Source of the DNA: Clostridiales bacterium
GTDB taxonomy: Bacteria > Bacillota > Dethiobacteria > Dethiobacterales > Dethiobacteraceae
DNA: 64,000 bases
Direction: 5' to 3'
NCBI GenBank assembly: GCA_018335855.1
Contig: JAGXRM010000030.1
Location: 1-64,000 of the forward strand
A model generated the notes under the pieces. The model was not told where the DNA came from. It worked only from the letters and a program-made list of their open reading frames with translations, and ran no database searches. Position numbers and translations under genes: made by a program. Below are positions 25,895 to 35,390 of the stretch, piece by piece; the stretch's first letter is position 1; each line of letters starts with the position of its first letter.

Positions 25895-25966
25895 GTAATC
25901 CCGCCTTTTTAAAGGTACTTTGCTTTAGTATCCCCAAAAGGAGAGAATTTACCGTTGGTCACATAT

Positions 25967-27769
25967 TCAAAGGGTCTCCTCCTCTGCGAAGAGTTCGGTA
26001 AATGAAAACGTTGTTACATCAACCAGCCCCCGGTTTGTCAGGCGCAGCTCTGGAATTACCGGCAATGACAGCAGCGCCATGGTCATAAATGGTGAAACCA
26101 AGGTAGAGCCCAGTTTGCGCCATGCCGCGCTCAGTGCGGCTACTGCTGCTGCAACCTCTTCTACGGGACGGTCTGACATCAAGCCGGCAATGGGTAGTTC
26201 GACCAGGGCTAACACTTCTCCGTCTTTGACGGCCACCATACCGCCGCCGTGTTCGGCTAAAATATTGCCGGCTACAGCCATGTCGGCGTCATTGGTGCCG
26301 ACGATTAAGAGGTTGTGGCTGTCGTGGGCCACTGTGGACGCTACCGCACCGGCGTTTAAGCCCAGGCCATTGACAAAGCCAAGGGCATGACTACCTTGGC
26401 CACTGTGCCTTTCAAAGACGGCAATTTTGGCGATATCCTGGGCGGGATCAGCCTGGAGACAGCTCTTAGTCACACGCATTTTTGTAAGCAGTTGTTTTGT
26501 TACGGTCTGTGCTTCTTCAACCTGTATCACTCTGACGGTGATCTGGTCTTTGCTGGCTGGGGCAGGGATTTGAAAGTCGCGTTCCTCCAGGACTTTTGCC
26601 AGGTGGACGGATTGGCGAACGGCATCTGGATATTTAAGGTCAGGAAGGTCAACGAGGATTTGGCCGTTTTCAGCGACCGGTATACCGGCAATAAATACTT
26701 GTTCTACGGTAACCCGGGCCAAATCTGAGAGGAGCAGCATATCAGCATATTTGCCGGGAGCAATACTGCCCAGATCGGTATCAACGCCAAAATAACGGGC
26801 TGTGTTAATAGTTGCCATTTGAATGGCCCGGATTGGGTTCACCCCTTCCTGGATGGCGCGAAGAATTACGTGATTGAGGTGGCCTCTTTCCAGCAGGGTG
26901 TCGGGGTGGGTATCGTCAGAGCAGAGAATACACAGGCTTGTGTCAATATTCGTTTCTGTCACGGAACGAATGGTTTCCTTTACGTCATGCCAGGCGGACC
27001 CTTCTCTTAGCATCGCGTACATGCCGAGACGCATTTTAGCCAAAGCGTCTTCTGCCCGGACTGATTCGTGACAGGAAGATACGCCAGATGCTATATAGGC
27101 TTGCAGCCCTTTGGCTATTTCAGGCATAGCGTAATGGCCGGTAACCACTTTGCCGGCGGTCAGTGTTTCCCTGGTCATTTCATGTACGCCTTCGTCATTG
27201 GAAAGGACGCCGGGGAAGTTCATCATTTCGCCTAAACCGGTGACTCCCTCCCACTTCATCGCTTCCCGCACTTCTGCCGGGCCGATAGACGCGCCTGTAT
27301 CTTCAAAACCAGGGGCTGCTGGTACACAGGACGGGATAGTGGTAAAGACACGCAGAGGTACACTCTTGCCTTCCTCATGCATTAGTCGGACACCTTCAAG
27401 GCCAAGGACATTGGCGATTTCGTGGGGATCCATAAAAATAGAGGTGGTTCCGTTGGGGAGTACCGCCCGGGCAAAGCCGGTGACGGTAACCATACTGCTT
27501 TCCACGTGAAGATGGCCGTCCATAAAGCCTGGGGTCAGGTAGAGGCCGGCAGCATCAATAATTATTGTCTCCGGGCCGATGGTATGTGTGGCATCCCCTA
27601 CTAAAGCGATACGTCCGGAGACGACAGCAACATCAGTATCTGGAATAATTTCTGCTGTATGTACATTGATAAGTTTAGCTTTCGTAATAACCAGGTCTGC
27701 ATATTTTTTGCCCTGAGCTACGCTGACTAATTCTTTGGACACATCCCATAAACGGTTCTCGTAGTTCAA
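25967..27769 (-). CDS. ade: Adenine deaminase
   Basis: The 600-residue protein converts adenine to hypoxanthine and ammonia. It has the amidohydrolase metal motif DGHLHVESSM (about residues 84-93), an IHMG-like later part SSCHESVRAEDAL, LCSDDTHPDTL with further metal ligands, and the extra C-terminal domain of the Ade family. The length (about 590-600) fits. It begins with TTG at 27769 behind AGGAGGAG. The gene just upstream on this strand is a remnant (see the 27783-27920 entry). Confidence 0.93.
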   Translation of the reverse strand: MNYENRLWDVSKELVSVAQGKKYADLVITKAKLINVHTAEIIPDTDVAVVSGRIALVGDATHTIGPETIIIDAAGLYLTPGFMDGHLHVESSMVTVTGFARAVLPNGTTSIFMDPHEIANVLGLEGVRLMHEEGKSVPLRVFTTIPSCVPAAPGFEDTGASIGPAEVREAMKWEGVTGLGEMMNFPGVLSNDEGVHEMTRETLTAGKVVTGHYAMPEIAKGLQAYIASGVSSCHESVRAEDALAKMRLGMYAMLREGSAWHDVKETIRSVTETNIDTSLCILCSDDTHPDTLLERGHLNHVILRAIQEGVNPIRAIQMATINTARYFGVDTDLGSIAPGKYADMLLLSDLARVTVEQVFIAGIPVAENGQILVDLPDLKYPDAVRQSVHLAKVLEERDFQIPAPASKDQITVRVIQVEEAQTVTKQLLTKMRVTKSCLQADPAQDIAKIAVFERHSGQGSHALGFVNGLGLNAGAVASTVAHDSHNLLIVGTNDADMAVAGNILAEHGGGMVAVKDGEVLALVELPIAGLMSDRPVEEVAAAVAALSAAWRKLGSTLVSPFMTMALLSLPVIPELRLTNRGLVDVTTFSFTELFAEEETL

Positions 27770-27782
27770 ATATAATCTCCTC

Positions 27783-27920
27783 CTAGAGTTGATGCTCTTT
27801 CAGTTTAACCAGAAAAGGAGCCACTTCTTCTGTTGCCCCGGAGAAGTCCGGGGATACGTTTAATCAAAACGTCACCTACTTTCTTCAAGGCAACATTTCT
27901 ACATCCAAATATCTTTTTCC
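27783..27920 (-). pseudogene. Frameshifted remnant of a gene tail
   Basis: On the minus strand one frame reads VALKKVGDVLIKRIPG, and about 20 bases later another frame reads DFSGATEEVAPFLVKLKEHQL and ends in TAG. Together they look like the last 40 codons of a lost gene with one frameshift. I cannot name it; the call is weak. Confidence 0.3.
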
Positions 27921-27983
27921 TTTTAAGGCAGGACTTTTAAAGCTTTCGTCAAAATATTATGACAATGCGGAGGTGAATAAAAA

Positions 27984-28811
27984 GTGCCATCTGTTAAATT
28001 AGTACAAGCAGAAGAAGCGCTAATGCTGGTTAAAGACGGAATCCGTTTGGGTTTAGGCGGCAGTCCTTTAACGATGAACCCGGTTTCGTTGGTTGCGCAC
28101 GTTATTGAGAAAGGCATTAAGGATTTGGACGTAGTTGTGGCACCTATTGGCGGTTTTGCTGCTGACATGTTAATCGGTGCCGGTGCAGTAAGATCTGTGG
28201 AGTTTGCCCAACTTGGTTTTGAGGAAATGGGTATGGCTCCGAATTTCCGCAAGCGCTCCCAGGATGGAATGCTGCGGACGCTGGATCATACGTGACCGGG
28301 CTTGCTTGCAGCGCTCCAGGCTGGAGCGATGGGTCTGCCTTTCATGCCTGTTCGCGGTGTAATCGGGACAGACTACACCCGTGTACGACCGGACTTTATT
28401 ACTATTCCCAACCCTTACGGTGATGATGAGATTCTGGTTGTCCCGGCAGTAAATCCGGATGTTTCACTGATTCACGCTTTTAAAGCCGACCGGTTTGGTA
28501 ATTGCTTAGTGAATAGCAGTATCGATGATGCCCTCTTAGCCAGAGCTTCGGGGAAGGTTATTGTTTCTGCTGAGGAAATTGTGGAGACCGATGATTTAAA
28601 AGCTTCGCACCGGGGGAATTTTATCAGCCGTGTTCATGTGGATGCGGTTGTCCACTTGCCAGGCGGTGCATTTCCCACAGCTTGCGGTAGCTTGTACCGG
28701 ACTGGTGTTTCCATGCTGACAGAATATCTTGCCGCTGCAAAAGACGACACAACGTTTGCCGGCTATCTGGCTGACTTTTGTCGGCGTGTGAAAGACGGAG
28801 GTGAATTTTAA
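27984..28811 (+). CDS. CoA-transferase family I subunit A with in-frame UGA (candidate selenoprotein)
   Basis: The frame of 275 codons matches the alpha subunit of family I CoA-transferases (GctA/IpdA-like): LGLGGSPLTMNPVSLV near residues 33-48, then GAGAVRSVEFAQLGFEE, then LQAGAMGLPFMPVRG and FITIPNPYGDDEILVVPA. It is interrupted only at codon 104 by TGA (28293-28295); the same frame continues intact to the stop that overlaps subunit B. The residue follows DHT and precedes PGLLAAL. A hairpin (CGCTCCA-GGC-TGGAGCG, 28312-28328) has its loop 23 nt after the UGA, as in bacterial SECIS. Either Sec is inserted here or the gene has a nonsense mutation. It starts at GTG 27984 behind GCGGAGGTG. Confidence 0.7.
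28312..28328 (+). promoter_or_regulatory. Candidate bacterial SECIS hairpin
   Basis: A perfect 7-bp stem (CGCTCCA with TGGAGCG) closes a GGC loop; opening the A-U pair gives loop AGGCU, similar to the AGGUCU loop of E. coli fdhF. The distance from UGA to the loop (23 nt) is within the usual range. Because it also encodes the conserved LQAGA, the fold could be accidental. Confidence 0.45.
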
Positions 28812-29536
28812 TGCAATATACAATGGAAGAGTTAATGGCCGCCCGGATTGCCCGGGAAGTGGTAAACGGGGAAACCGTGGCTGTCGGTACCTTCTCCCCT
28901 ATACCAGCATGTGCCGGACTTCTGGCGAAGTATAGCCACGCGCCGGACAGTGAGCTTTTTATAATGGGCAGCCGGGACTGGTGGCCTTTTTCTGAAGGAA
29001 GTCAGGAATTTTTTAATCTTGCTCAGCGCGGCCGTTTTGATTACTTTTTTCTTAGCGGTGCACAAATAGACCGGATGGGCAATATTAATTTGCATGCCAT
29101 CGGCGATTATACCCGGCCCAAAGTTCGTCTGCCGGGTGGGGCCGGCTCGTCTATGTTATACTATATGGTAAAGAAAGTGATACTTTTTAAAACGGATCAC
29201 ACGGAGAAGTCTTTTGTTGAAAAGGTCGACTTTATCACCAGTGCGGGTTCTTCCCCTCCCTCTGTTCTGCGGCCTGGAGGTCTTCACTTTGTGATTACAC
29301 CGCTGGCTCTGATGGTTAGAAATCAGCAAAGCGGCTTCTTAGAACTGGCTTCGGTACATCCCGGCTCCAGCAGTGATGATGTGCAGAAAAATACAGGATT
29401 TGAGTTGCCTTTGTCCAGTCATTATGTCGGTGAGACCTTGCCTCCGACCGATGAGGAGTTAACACTGTTGCGTGGTCCCGTCAGGGAAGAACTGGCAAAA
29501 ATATATCCGGCCTTCGCCAAGAAGGCTTTCGGGTAA
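28811..29536 (+). CDS. CoA-transferase family I subunit B (IpdB-like)
   Basis: The 241-residue protein is the beta partner of the alpha subunit and overlaps its stop by one base. It has the beta-subunit pattern ELMAARIAREVVNGETVAVGTF at the start, FFLSGAQIDRMGNINLHAIGDY near residues 74-95 and GGAGSSMLYYMVKKVILF. In true CoA-transferases a catalytic glutamate stands in the strand before the GSR-like turn; here that strand reads ELFIMGSRDWW, with no glutamate at the expected position. That resembles IpdB-type enzymes, which hydrolyse or open CoA esters instead of transferring CoA. The substrate is not clear. Confidence 0.8.
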   Translation: MQYTMEELMAARIAREVVNGETVAVGTFSPIPACAGLLAKYSHAPDSELFIMGSRDWWPFSEGSQEFFNLAQRGRFDYFFLSGAQIDRMGNINLHAIGDYTRPKVRLPGGAGSSMLYYMVKKVILFKTDHTEKSFVEKVDFITSAGSSPPSVLRPGGLHFVITPLALMVRNQQSGFLELASVHPGSSSDDVQKNTGFELPLSSHYVGETLPPTDEELTLLRGPVREELAKIYPAFAKKAFG

Positions 29537-29550
29537 GGAGGAGTACCTCG

Positions 29551-30339
29551 TTGACAATCTCTGAAATTTGGTTAAAGGGAAAAGCGGTCGTTACAAAAAA
29601 TCGTATTCTATTTCTGTTGCCCTTCCTACTCGATTTGGTTCTTTACGGTCCGCTCGCCTTCATTTCTGCCAGAGTCATAAACTTTAAACTGACTGTACCT
29701 TCGTCTTTGCCTACCATTCAAAATCTGCTGCCTGAAGCAGCCATGTTTAGCGGAGCTCAGTCTGGCGTGAATTTTAATATGGGTTACCCGGGTACGCTCA
29801 CAGTCGGTTTTGCCGGCACGATTATCGCCTTTACACTCGTTCCATATTTAACCGGGGGCTACCTGGGAACAATCGTGCAGGAACTTCGTGGCGACGAAGA
29901 ACGTATGCCTTTTATGGCTTTGGCTTCTAAATATTTCGTGAGATTATTTATCATGCGGATTCTGGTAATGGTTGCTTTTATGGGATTGGTTCTAATCCTG
30001 ACGATTGTCCCTTTTCTTGCCTTTATTATGGTTCCCGTGCTGATTGCCGTCACAGTCCTTTTGCTCTTCTGGGATTTTAGCATTGTGTATGATGATATGG
30101 ATTTAATCCCTGCCATATCTAAAGCATACGCCGTAATGAAGGGAAATCTGCCTCCGGTCATCAATAATTTACTGCCGGTTATCATTCTTCTTATGCCGCT
30201 GACGTTAGGGGCATCCCTTTTAGTGGGTTCTCCACTGTTTTTACTTGTGATTGCAGTCTATGCATACATTGGCGCAGTAATTATTAGTGGCCTTGTTTAT
30301 TTGTATAGTTCGCTGGTTACTGGCGAGTACCAAGAATAG
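29551..30339 (+). CDS. Integral membrane protein, unknown
   Basis: The 262-residue protein has about six hydrophobic segments (approximately 20-40, 82-106, 129-150, 154-174, 206-225, 230-250). It starts at TTG behind AAGGAGGAG and follows the CoA-transferase genes by 14 bases, so it may be co-transcribed with them. I recognise no transporter motif. A strong terminator follows. Confidence 0.6.
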   Translation: MTISEIWLKGKAVVTKNRILFLLPFLLDLVLYGPLAFISARVINFKLTVPSSLPTIQNLLPEAAMFSGAQSGVNFNMGYPGTLTVGFAGTIIAFTLVPYLTGGYLGTIVQELRGDEERMPFMALASKYFVRLFIMRILVMVAFMGLVLILTIVPFLAFIMVPVLIAVTVLLLFWDFSIVYDDMDLIPAISKAYAVMKGNLPPVINNLLPVIILLMPLTLGASLLVGSPLFLLVIAVYAYIGAVIISGLVYLYSSLVTGEYQE

Positions 30340-30340
30340 T

Positions 30341-30381
30341 AAAGTTCCTTCCCGGTTTTTCCGGGAAGGAACTTTTTTTTT
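30341..30381. terminator. Bidirectional terminator
   Basis: A 15-bp perfect stem (AAAGTTCCTTCCCGG/CCGGGAAGGAACTTT) with a T-run on the plus strand, lying between converging genes. Confidence 0.9.
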
Positions 30382-30394
30382 GGGAAAGCTATAA

Positions 30395-32374
30395 TTATTC
30401 CAGACTACACAACCAGGTGGATTCCGGTGTTTTATCGAGAACATCCTGTTCATAGGATCTCAGTAATTCAGCGACGCTCCAGGCTTGAAACGGACAACCC
30501 CGCGGTGTATGGGGATGTTCCCCGTCGCAGATTTCTGCAATGGAAGCAAGACCGAAATCAAAGAGATGATGAAAGAACGGAGAAAGGATTCTGGATGCAA
30601 CCTGACGGGAGGCGCGTGAACGTTTGTGAACTTTTCTGTACGCAGTAACATAAGGTCCAATTAACCATGCCCAGACCGTTCCCTGGTGATAGGCGCCGTC
30701 CCGACGTGTGCGGTCACCTTCATACCGGGCACGATAGTCCGTTTCATAGGGGGCCAGGCTTCGTAAGCCGTAAGGAGTATACAAATGGCGGCCGACGGCG
30801 TCCAGGACCTGCTTTTCCTGCCGAGTGGATAGCAGTTTATACGGCAGGCTGAGGGCTAGAATCTGGTTTGGCCGCAGCCGTTCATCCCGTTCTCCGCGAT
30901 AGACCACGTCGGCCAGGAAATCCCGGCGGACACACCAGAATGTGGCGGGGAATTTTTCCTGTACTCGTAGCGCCAATTCGCCGTATAGTTTTCGGGGTGT
31001 GGGGTCATTGCTGCACCCTGCCAGCAGTGTCATAAAATACAGGGCATTATACCAGAGCGCGTTAATTTCCACGACCTTTCCATAACGGGGAGTTACGACC
31101 CAGTCTCCTACTTTAGCATCCATCCAGGTTAGCTGAGTCCCTTTCTCCCCGGCGGTAATCAGGCCGTCTGCGTCCATAACAATGCCGTAATCCGTGCCGA
31201 TACGATAGTTATGAATAATATTTTTAAGTACAGGGTAAATCTCTTCTTTAATAAAATTAAAATCGCCGGTGTAATCCAGATAGCTTTTAACCGCCTGGAA
31301 AAACCACAGGGAGGCATCGACTGTATTGTAAAGAGGTTCACCTTCCCCGGGAATCATGTTGGGCAGTAAACCGTTTCGTTCATAGCGGGCATATTTGGCA
31401 AGAATTTTTTTTGCTTCTGTGAAGCGTCCGGTGACCAAAAGCAGGCCCGGCAGAGAAATCATAGTGTCTCTACCCCACTCGTCAAACCACGGGTATCCCG
31501 CTATGATGCCTGGTTCACCGTTTTTTTCAATAACGAACATATCGGCCGCTCTGTTTAATTCGCGGCAGAGCGGCTTTGTTGTTTTCACGTGGGAGAGCAG
31601 GTTTTTATGCCTTTCCTTTTCCAACTGGTGCAGCTCTTTATAATTGGCTACCCGTGAACCGTGGAGGGACAAGGAAATGGCGAACTCTCCGCCCGATTCA
31701 AATTCCATATCCCAAAATCCGGGAATAAAGTGATGCTCCAGATGCTCTTCTCCCCGCTCTTTTTCATGCTCATAGCTCATGTTGTAAAACCAGGCGAATA
31801 GCTCGCTGAATTCGCCCTGTGTAGAGTCTAGCGTTAACATAGACCCGTTAGGCGGGATTACTTCTACCATATTACCGGTGAGTTTTTTCTCATATGGCCA
31901 GGACGGGCTGTTGTTGACAGCATGGTGGTTCCTATCGTTCACCAATGGGTAAATCCGTAATTTGCAGGTACGGTTGCTTTCCAGCTTATAACGAACAATC
32001 GTGGTGGCTTCACCATGAACCATAAAAAGTTCTTTGATGAGATAGATGTCTTCACATCGGTATATAAACGTGGGATGGGGCTCCATGGAAAACTCCACTA
32101 GGTGCATATGCCCGTTCTGTTGCTGACAGTCACCCAGTTCATTGGAAGCCAGGAAATACGTATGACTACCTACAGTAAGCTCTTCGTGCAGCTTAGATAC
32201 GTATAAGTGCCTCTCGCCTCCTTGCGGCGGACTACTGATGAGCAGGCCGTGATAACGTCTGGTGTTGGCGCCGGAAATGGTTCCCCCTGCATAGCCTCCC
32301 CTGCCGTTTGTTAACAACCATTCTTTTTCTGCTGCTTTTTCCCAGGATCCGGCTACATTCGGTCCAAATCTCAT
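30395..32374 (-). CDS. Glycogen debranching enzyme (amylo-1,6-glucosidase)
   Basis: The 659-residue protein has the bacterial GDE N-terminal domain (EWLLTNGRGGYAGGTISG, TRRYHGLLI) and the GH133-type catalytic (alpha/alpha) domain with PWFDEWGRDTMISLPGLLL, QLTWMDAKVGDWVVTPR and YHQGTVWAWLIGPY. It removes alpha-1,6 branches from glycogen. The start at ATG 32374 follows AGAGGAGG; it is the last gene of the glucan operon and starts one base after the ROK stop. Confidence 0.92.
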   Translation of the reverse strand: MRFGPNVAGSWEKAAEKEWLLTNGRGGYAGGTISGANTRRYHGLLISSPPQGGERHLYVSKLHEELTVGSHTYFLASNELGDCQQQNGHMHLVEFSMEPHPTFIYRCEDIYLIKELFMVHGEATTIVRYKLESNRTCKLRIYPLVNDRNHHAVNNSPSWPYEKKLTGNMVEVIPPNGSMLTLDSTQGEFSELFAWFYNMSYEHEKERGEEHLEHHFIPGFWDMEFESGGEFAISLSLHGSRVANYKELHQLEKERHKNLLSHVKTTKPLCRELNRAADMFVIEKNGEPGIIAGYPWFDEWGRDTMISLPGLLLVTGRFTEAKKILAKYARYERNGLLPNMIPGEGEPLYNTVDASLWFFQAVKSYLDYTGDFNFIKEEIYPVLKNIIHNYRIGTDYGIVMDADGLITAGEKGTQLTWMDAKVGDWVVTPRYGKVVEINALWYNALYFMTLLAGCSNDPTPRKLYGELALRVQEKFPATFWCVRRDFLADVVYRGERDERLRPNQILALSLPYKLLSTRQEKQVLDAVGRHLYTPYGLRSLAPYETDYRARYEGDRTRRDGAYHQGTVWAWLIGPYVTAYRKVHKRSRASRQVASRILSPFFHHLFDFGLASIAEICDGEHPHTPRGCPFQAWSVAELLRSYEQDVLDKTPESTWLCSLE

Positions 32375-32375
32375 A

Positions 32376-33356
32376 CTATTCCTCCTCTGAAGCACAAACG
32401 TCTGAAAGTGCGCACAGCATTCCTGTTACACCGGCTTCCACGCCAAGTTCCGCCTTTTTGAGTGTAATAACAGCGGCCGAGGGTGGTATGGCATTATGGA
32501 CAATCATTTCGCGTAATGGGTGTAAGAAAACTTCACCTGCCTCGGCGACACCGCCTCCGATGATAATCATTTCCGGGTTGAGCAGGTTAACCAGGTTAAC
32601 GAGGCCAATACCCAGATAATGAATAGCCTCAGCAAGGATATCTTTGGCAACCGTGTCTCCAAGTTGTGCGGCCTGAAAAACGTGGGGCGTTGTTAATTTT
32701 CCTTCTCTGGCCAATGTTGCCGACAGTGAAGTTCTTATTTTGCCATCGCTTACTGCGTTATGTGCTGCCCGGGCAATGGCTGTTCCCGAAGAAATAGTCT
32801 CCAGGCAACCCCGCCTGCCGCAACCGCAAACAGGACCATCAGGTTTGACGACCATATGCCCCGCTTCACCGGCAAAACCTTTTGAACCCCTGTATATATT
32901 CCCGTCAATAATCAGTCCTGCACCGATACCGGTACTTACAGTAATAAAAATTTGATCGTTAGCCCCTCGGCCCGCACCGAACCGTGCTTCACCCAGCGCC
33001 TGGGCATTGGCATCGTTTTCCACAATGACCGGGACTCCGAACTGTTCTTCTAATTCCCTTTCCAATGGGACCATGTCCCAGCCGGGAAGGTTCGGAGAGT
33101 GAATCATAATTTTTTTCTGCCAATCAAAAAAGCCGGCGGCACAGACTCCTACAGCGGAAAGCCGTGACGTACTTTGGCCGGCCTGTTCGAATACTGTATG
33201 GACTGTGGATGCCATTTGTCTGATGATAGCGTCAGACCCCTGCGTTGATTTCGTTTCCTCCCTGGTAAACGCCAGGATTTTCCCCTGAACATCTGCCAGC
33301 ACTGTATAAATTTTTGTTCCGCCCAGGTCAATGGCTGCAATCAGGTTGTTATTCAT
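32376..33356 (-). CDS. ROK-family glucokinase
   Basis: The 326-residue kinase has AAIDLGGTKIYTVLAD near residues 7-22 (ATP loop), VIVENDANAQALGEARFGAG near 113-132, and the zinc/ROK signature CGCGRRGCLETISSG near 176-190. It would phosphorylate glucose released by the glucoamylase and debranching enzyme. It is embedded in the glucan operon. Confidence 0.9.
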   Translation of the reverse strand: MNNNLIAAIDLGGTKIYTVLADVQGKILAFTREETKSTQGSDAIIRQMASTVHTVFEQAGQSTSRLSAVGVCAAGFFDWQKKIMIHSPNLPGWDMVPLERELEEQFGVPVIVENDANAQALGEARFGAGRGANDQIFITVSTGIGAGLIIDGNIYRGSKGFAGEAGHMVVKPDGPVCGCGRRGCLETISSGTAIARAAHNAVSDGKIRTSLSATLAREGKLTTPHVFQAAQLGDTVAKDILAEAIHYLGIGLVNLVNLLNPEMIIIGGGVAEAGEVFLHPLREMIVHNAIPPSAAVITLKKAELGVEAGVTGMLCALSDVCASEEE

Positions 33357-33383
33357 GTTTATATACTCCGTTGATGTATTTAC

Positions 33384-35369
33384 TTACCACTGGCAGGTAA
33401 TCTCTGTCAGTTCCTTATATTTTTTCACATATTCGTTCACTGTAGCCACATATGTGGCATGGGACCAGGTTAAGGGTGCAACTGAGATTGGCTCTCCTGT
33501 GTACGGGTGCAATTGTTCAGAGAGGACACCGGTTCCTAAACAGTAGCGCTCTGCCCAGAGAATCAATTCCAACGCCCTTTCCAGCTCTTCCACGGCAGAC
33601 GCTTTGGCGATATGCCACTGGGCAAGCCACAGAGTGCAGATAAGCCAGGGATTGCCGGGAATAAGGTCTATATCCTTGGATTTCTGAAAATAGTAATCAT
33701 CGGTATAGCGGGCTATACCGCCAACTTTGGTTTTTACCCATAAGCCTTCCTCAATGGCGCGCATGGTACGGACAATCCGTTCATCATTGGCCGGCAGGAC
33801 ACCAAACGCAAACAGTGCCCAGCAGGAGCTTTCCAGGGTTGTATCCCGTTCGTAACTTCCGTCTGGCTTAACAATTAAACCTCTGATGAACCGGCCGAGT
33901 TTTTCATCGTAGAGATGTGTCACTATACCGCTCTGAATAGCTTTGGCTGCCTCTGCATACGCTTGAAATTTATCATTTTCTCCAAGAATTTCGGCAAAAC
34001 GGGAAGCCGCCTTGAGAGCATAATAAATGGTGGATGAAGTATAAGTAAAGATGCCGCGGCGTTCTTCCCAAAGGTCATAGCTGGGTAAGGGCAGATTTAA
34101 ATCATCATCAATATAATTCACCATAAAATCTGCAGCAGGTTTAACAAATCCGCGGTAACAGAACTGAATAAATGTCAAATCACTTTGGTATTCGTAATAA
34201 TCCCACAGCGCACAGATAACCAGGGCTGTTTCATCTTCCTGAATAGGAAGCTGAGGACGACCGTGTTCTACCCAAGGGTGCCAGGAAGATCCCACAGAAC
34301 CATCGGGATTATACTTGTGTAAGAGAAAACCTTTATCTGTAATGGAATTTTCACAGAAATAGAAGAATTGTTTTATCATTTCATGGTAGCCGGCATGGAT
34401 GGCCGCCATGGCCACCAGCGCTCCGTCTCGGGGCCACATGTAGCTGTAATGGTCCCGGTTATAATGCAGAATCTCTGAATCGTTGGCCGCGATGATGGCA
34501 CCCATGTTACGGTCAATCTGTGTACGCATAATCAGCAGACTACGTTTGTATAAATCCACTGCGTTTTGCGGCAGATTGGCAAAACTATGGTCATCCCTCT
34601 TGTTAACCCAGGTACGCCAAAAGGTATCAATCCGATCAATTAACTGCCCCGGTGTGCGGTCAACCACATAGCCGTCCAAATCCAGCATTTCCTGATAATT
34701 TTTGCCGACAACGATCCAATAGTACAGGGTTTTTTCTTCCCCGGCACCCAGATGAAGCCGGAAAGAAATTGTACTGTCCACAGAACCCTGAGCAATTGGG
34801 TTGTTTGCTAATCTACCGTCTTCGGCATCGCGCCAGGTTCCCTCCGCTCCACCGAAGCGTTTTACGCCAGTGGTAAATTCAAAGATTCTTTCACCGTCAG
34901 CACGACCGTTTGCAAGGAAATAACGGTTTCTTTTATAGTGGTATACAGCGGAGATTTCAGGATTATAAACGGCGGTGTCCGCGACTTCACTTTCATCAAT
35001 TGAAAAATCATGGGTAAAAAATACCCGAACCTCTCTTTGATGACGAGCCAGGTTTTTAATTTGCATCTTTTTTAAATAAATGTTATCAGTAAAGTGTACT
35101 GCATCGTTAATTAAGAGTTCCAGTTGCATTCCCTGGTGACGGGCATGAACCTCACTGACAAGAGTTTCTTTCACATAGGCTAGTTTCTTTTCCCACTGGG
35201 AGTCATAGCACCAGGAAAATTGGTTGTCGGTCCAGATTCCAAAGGAGCAATAGTGTCCACCAATATGGTTTAGCTGCCCGACATAGGGAAAATATAGGTC
35301 ACGGATATTGAGAGACGCGTCAAAGTTAACTAACAGCTGGCCGTTTCCCAGCACGAGTGGCCTTGCCAT
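33384..35369 (-). CDS. GH15 glucoamylase-family glucan hydrolase
   Basis: The 661-residue protein carries a beta-sandwich N-terminal domain and a (alpha/alpha)6 barrel typical of GH15: NRDHYSYMWPRDGALVAMAAIHAGY near residues 304-328, SVGSSWHPWVEHGRP, EDETALVICALWDYYEY and later DYYFQKSKDIDLIPGNPWLICTLWLA with an acidic residue expected for catalysis. It should release glucose from alpha-glucan ends. There is no signal peptide, so it acts inside the cell on storage glucan. It starts behind AAGGAGG. Confidence 0.9.
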   Translation of the reverse strand: MARPLVLGNGQLLVNFDASLNIRDLYFPYVGQLNHIGGHYCSFGIWTDNQFSWCYDSQWEKKLAYVKETLVSEVHARHQGMQLELLINDAVHFTDNIYLKKMQIKNLARHQREVRVFFTHDFSIDESEVADTAVYNPEISAVYHYKRNRYFLANGRADGERIFEFTTGVKRFGGAEGTWRDAEDGRLANNPIAQGSVDSTISFRLHLGAGEEKTLYYWIVVGKNYQEMLDLDGYVVDRTPGQLIDRIDTFWRTWVNKRDDHSFANLPQNAVDLYKRSLLIMRTQIDRNMGAIIAANDSEILHYNRDHYSYMWPRDGALVAMAAIHAGYHEMIKQFFYFCENSITDKGFLLHKYNPDGSVGSSWHPWVEHGRPQLPIQEDETALVICALWDYYEYQSDLTFIQFCYRGFVKPAADFMVNYIDDDLNLPLPSYDLWEERRGIFTYTSSTIYYALKAASRFAEILGENDKFQAYAEAAKAIQSGIVTHLYDEKLGRFIRGLIVKPDGSYERDTTLESSCWALFAFGVLPANDERIVRTMRAIEEGLWVKTKVGGIARYTDDYYFQKSKDIDLIPGNPWLICTLWLAQWHIAKASAVEELERALELILWAERYCLGTGVLSEQLHPYTGEPISVAPLTWSHATYVATVNEYVKKYKELTEITCQW

Positions 35370-35390
35370 GTTTTCTGCCTCCTTGCATCA

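Noticed and set aside
26079-27604. Plus-strand frames opposite ade
   Set aside because: They are antisense to a conserved deaminase with no ribosome-binding sites.
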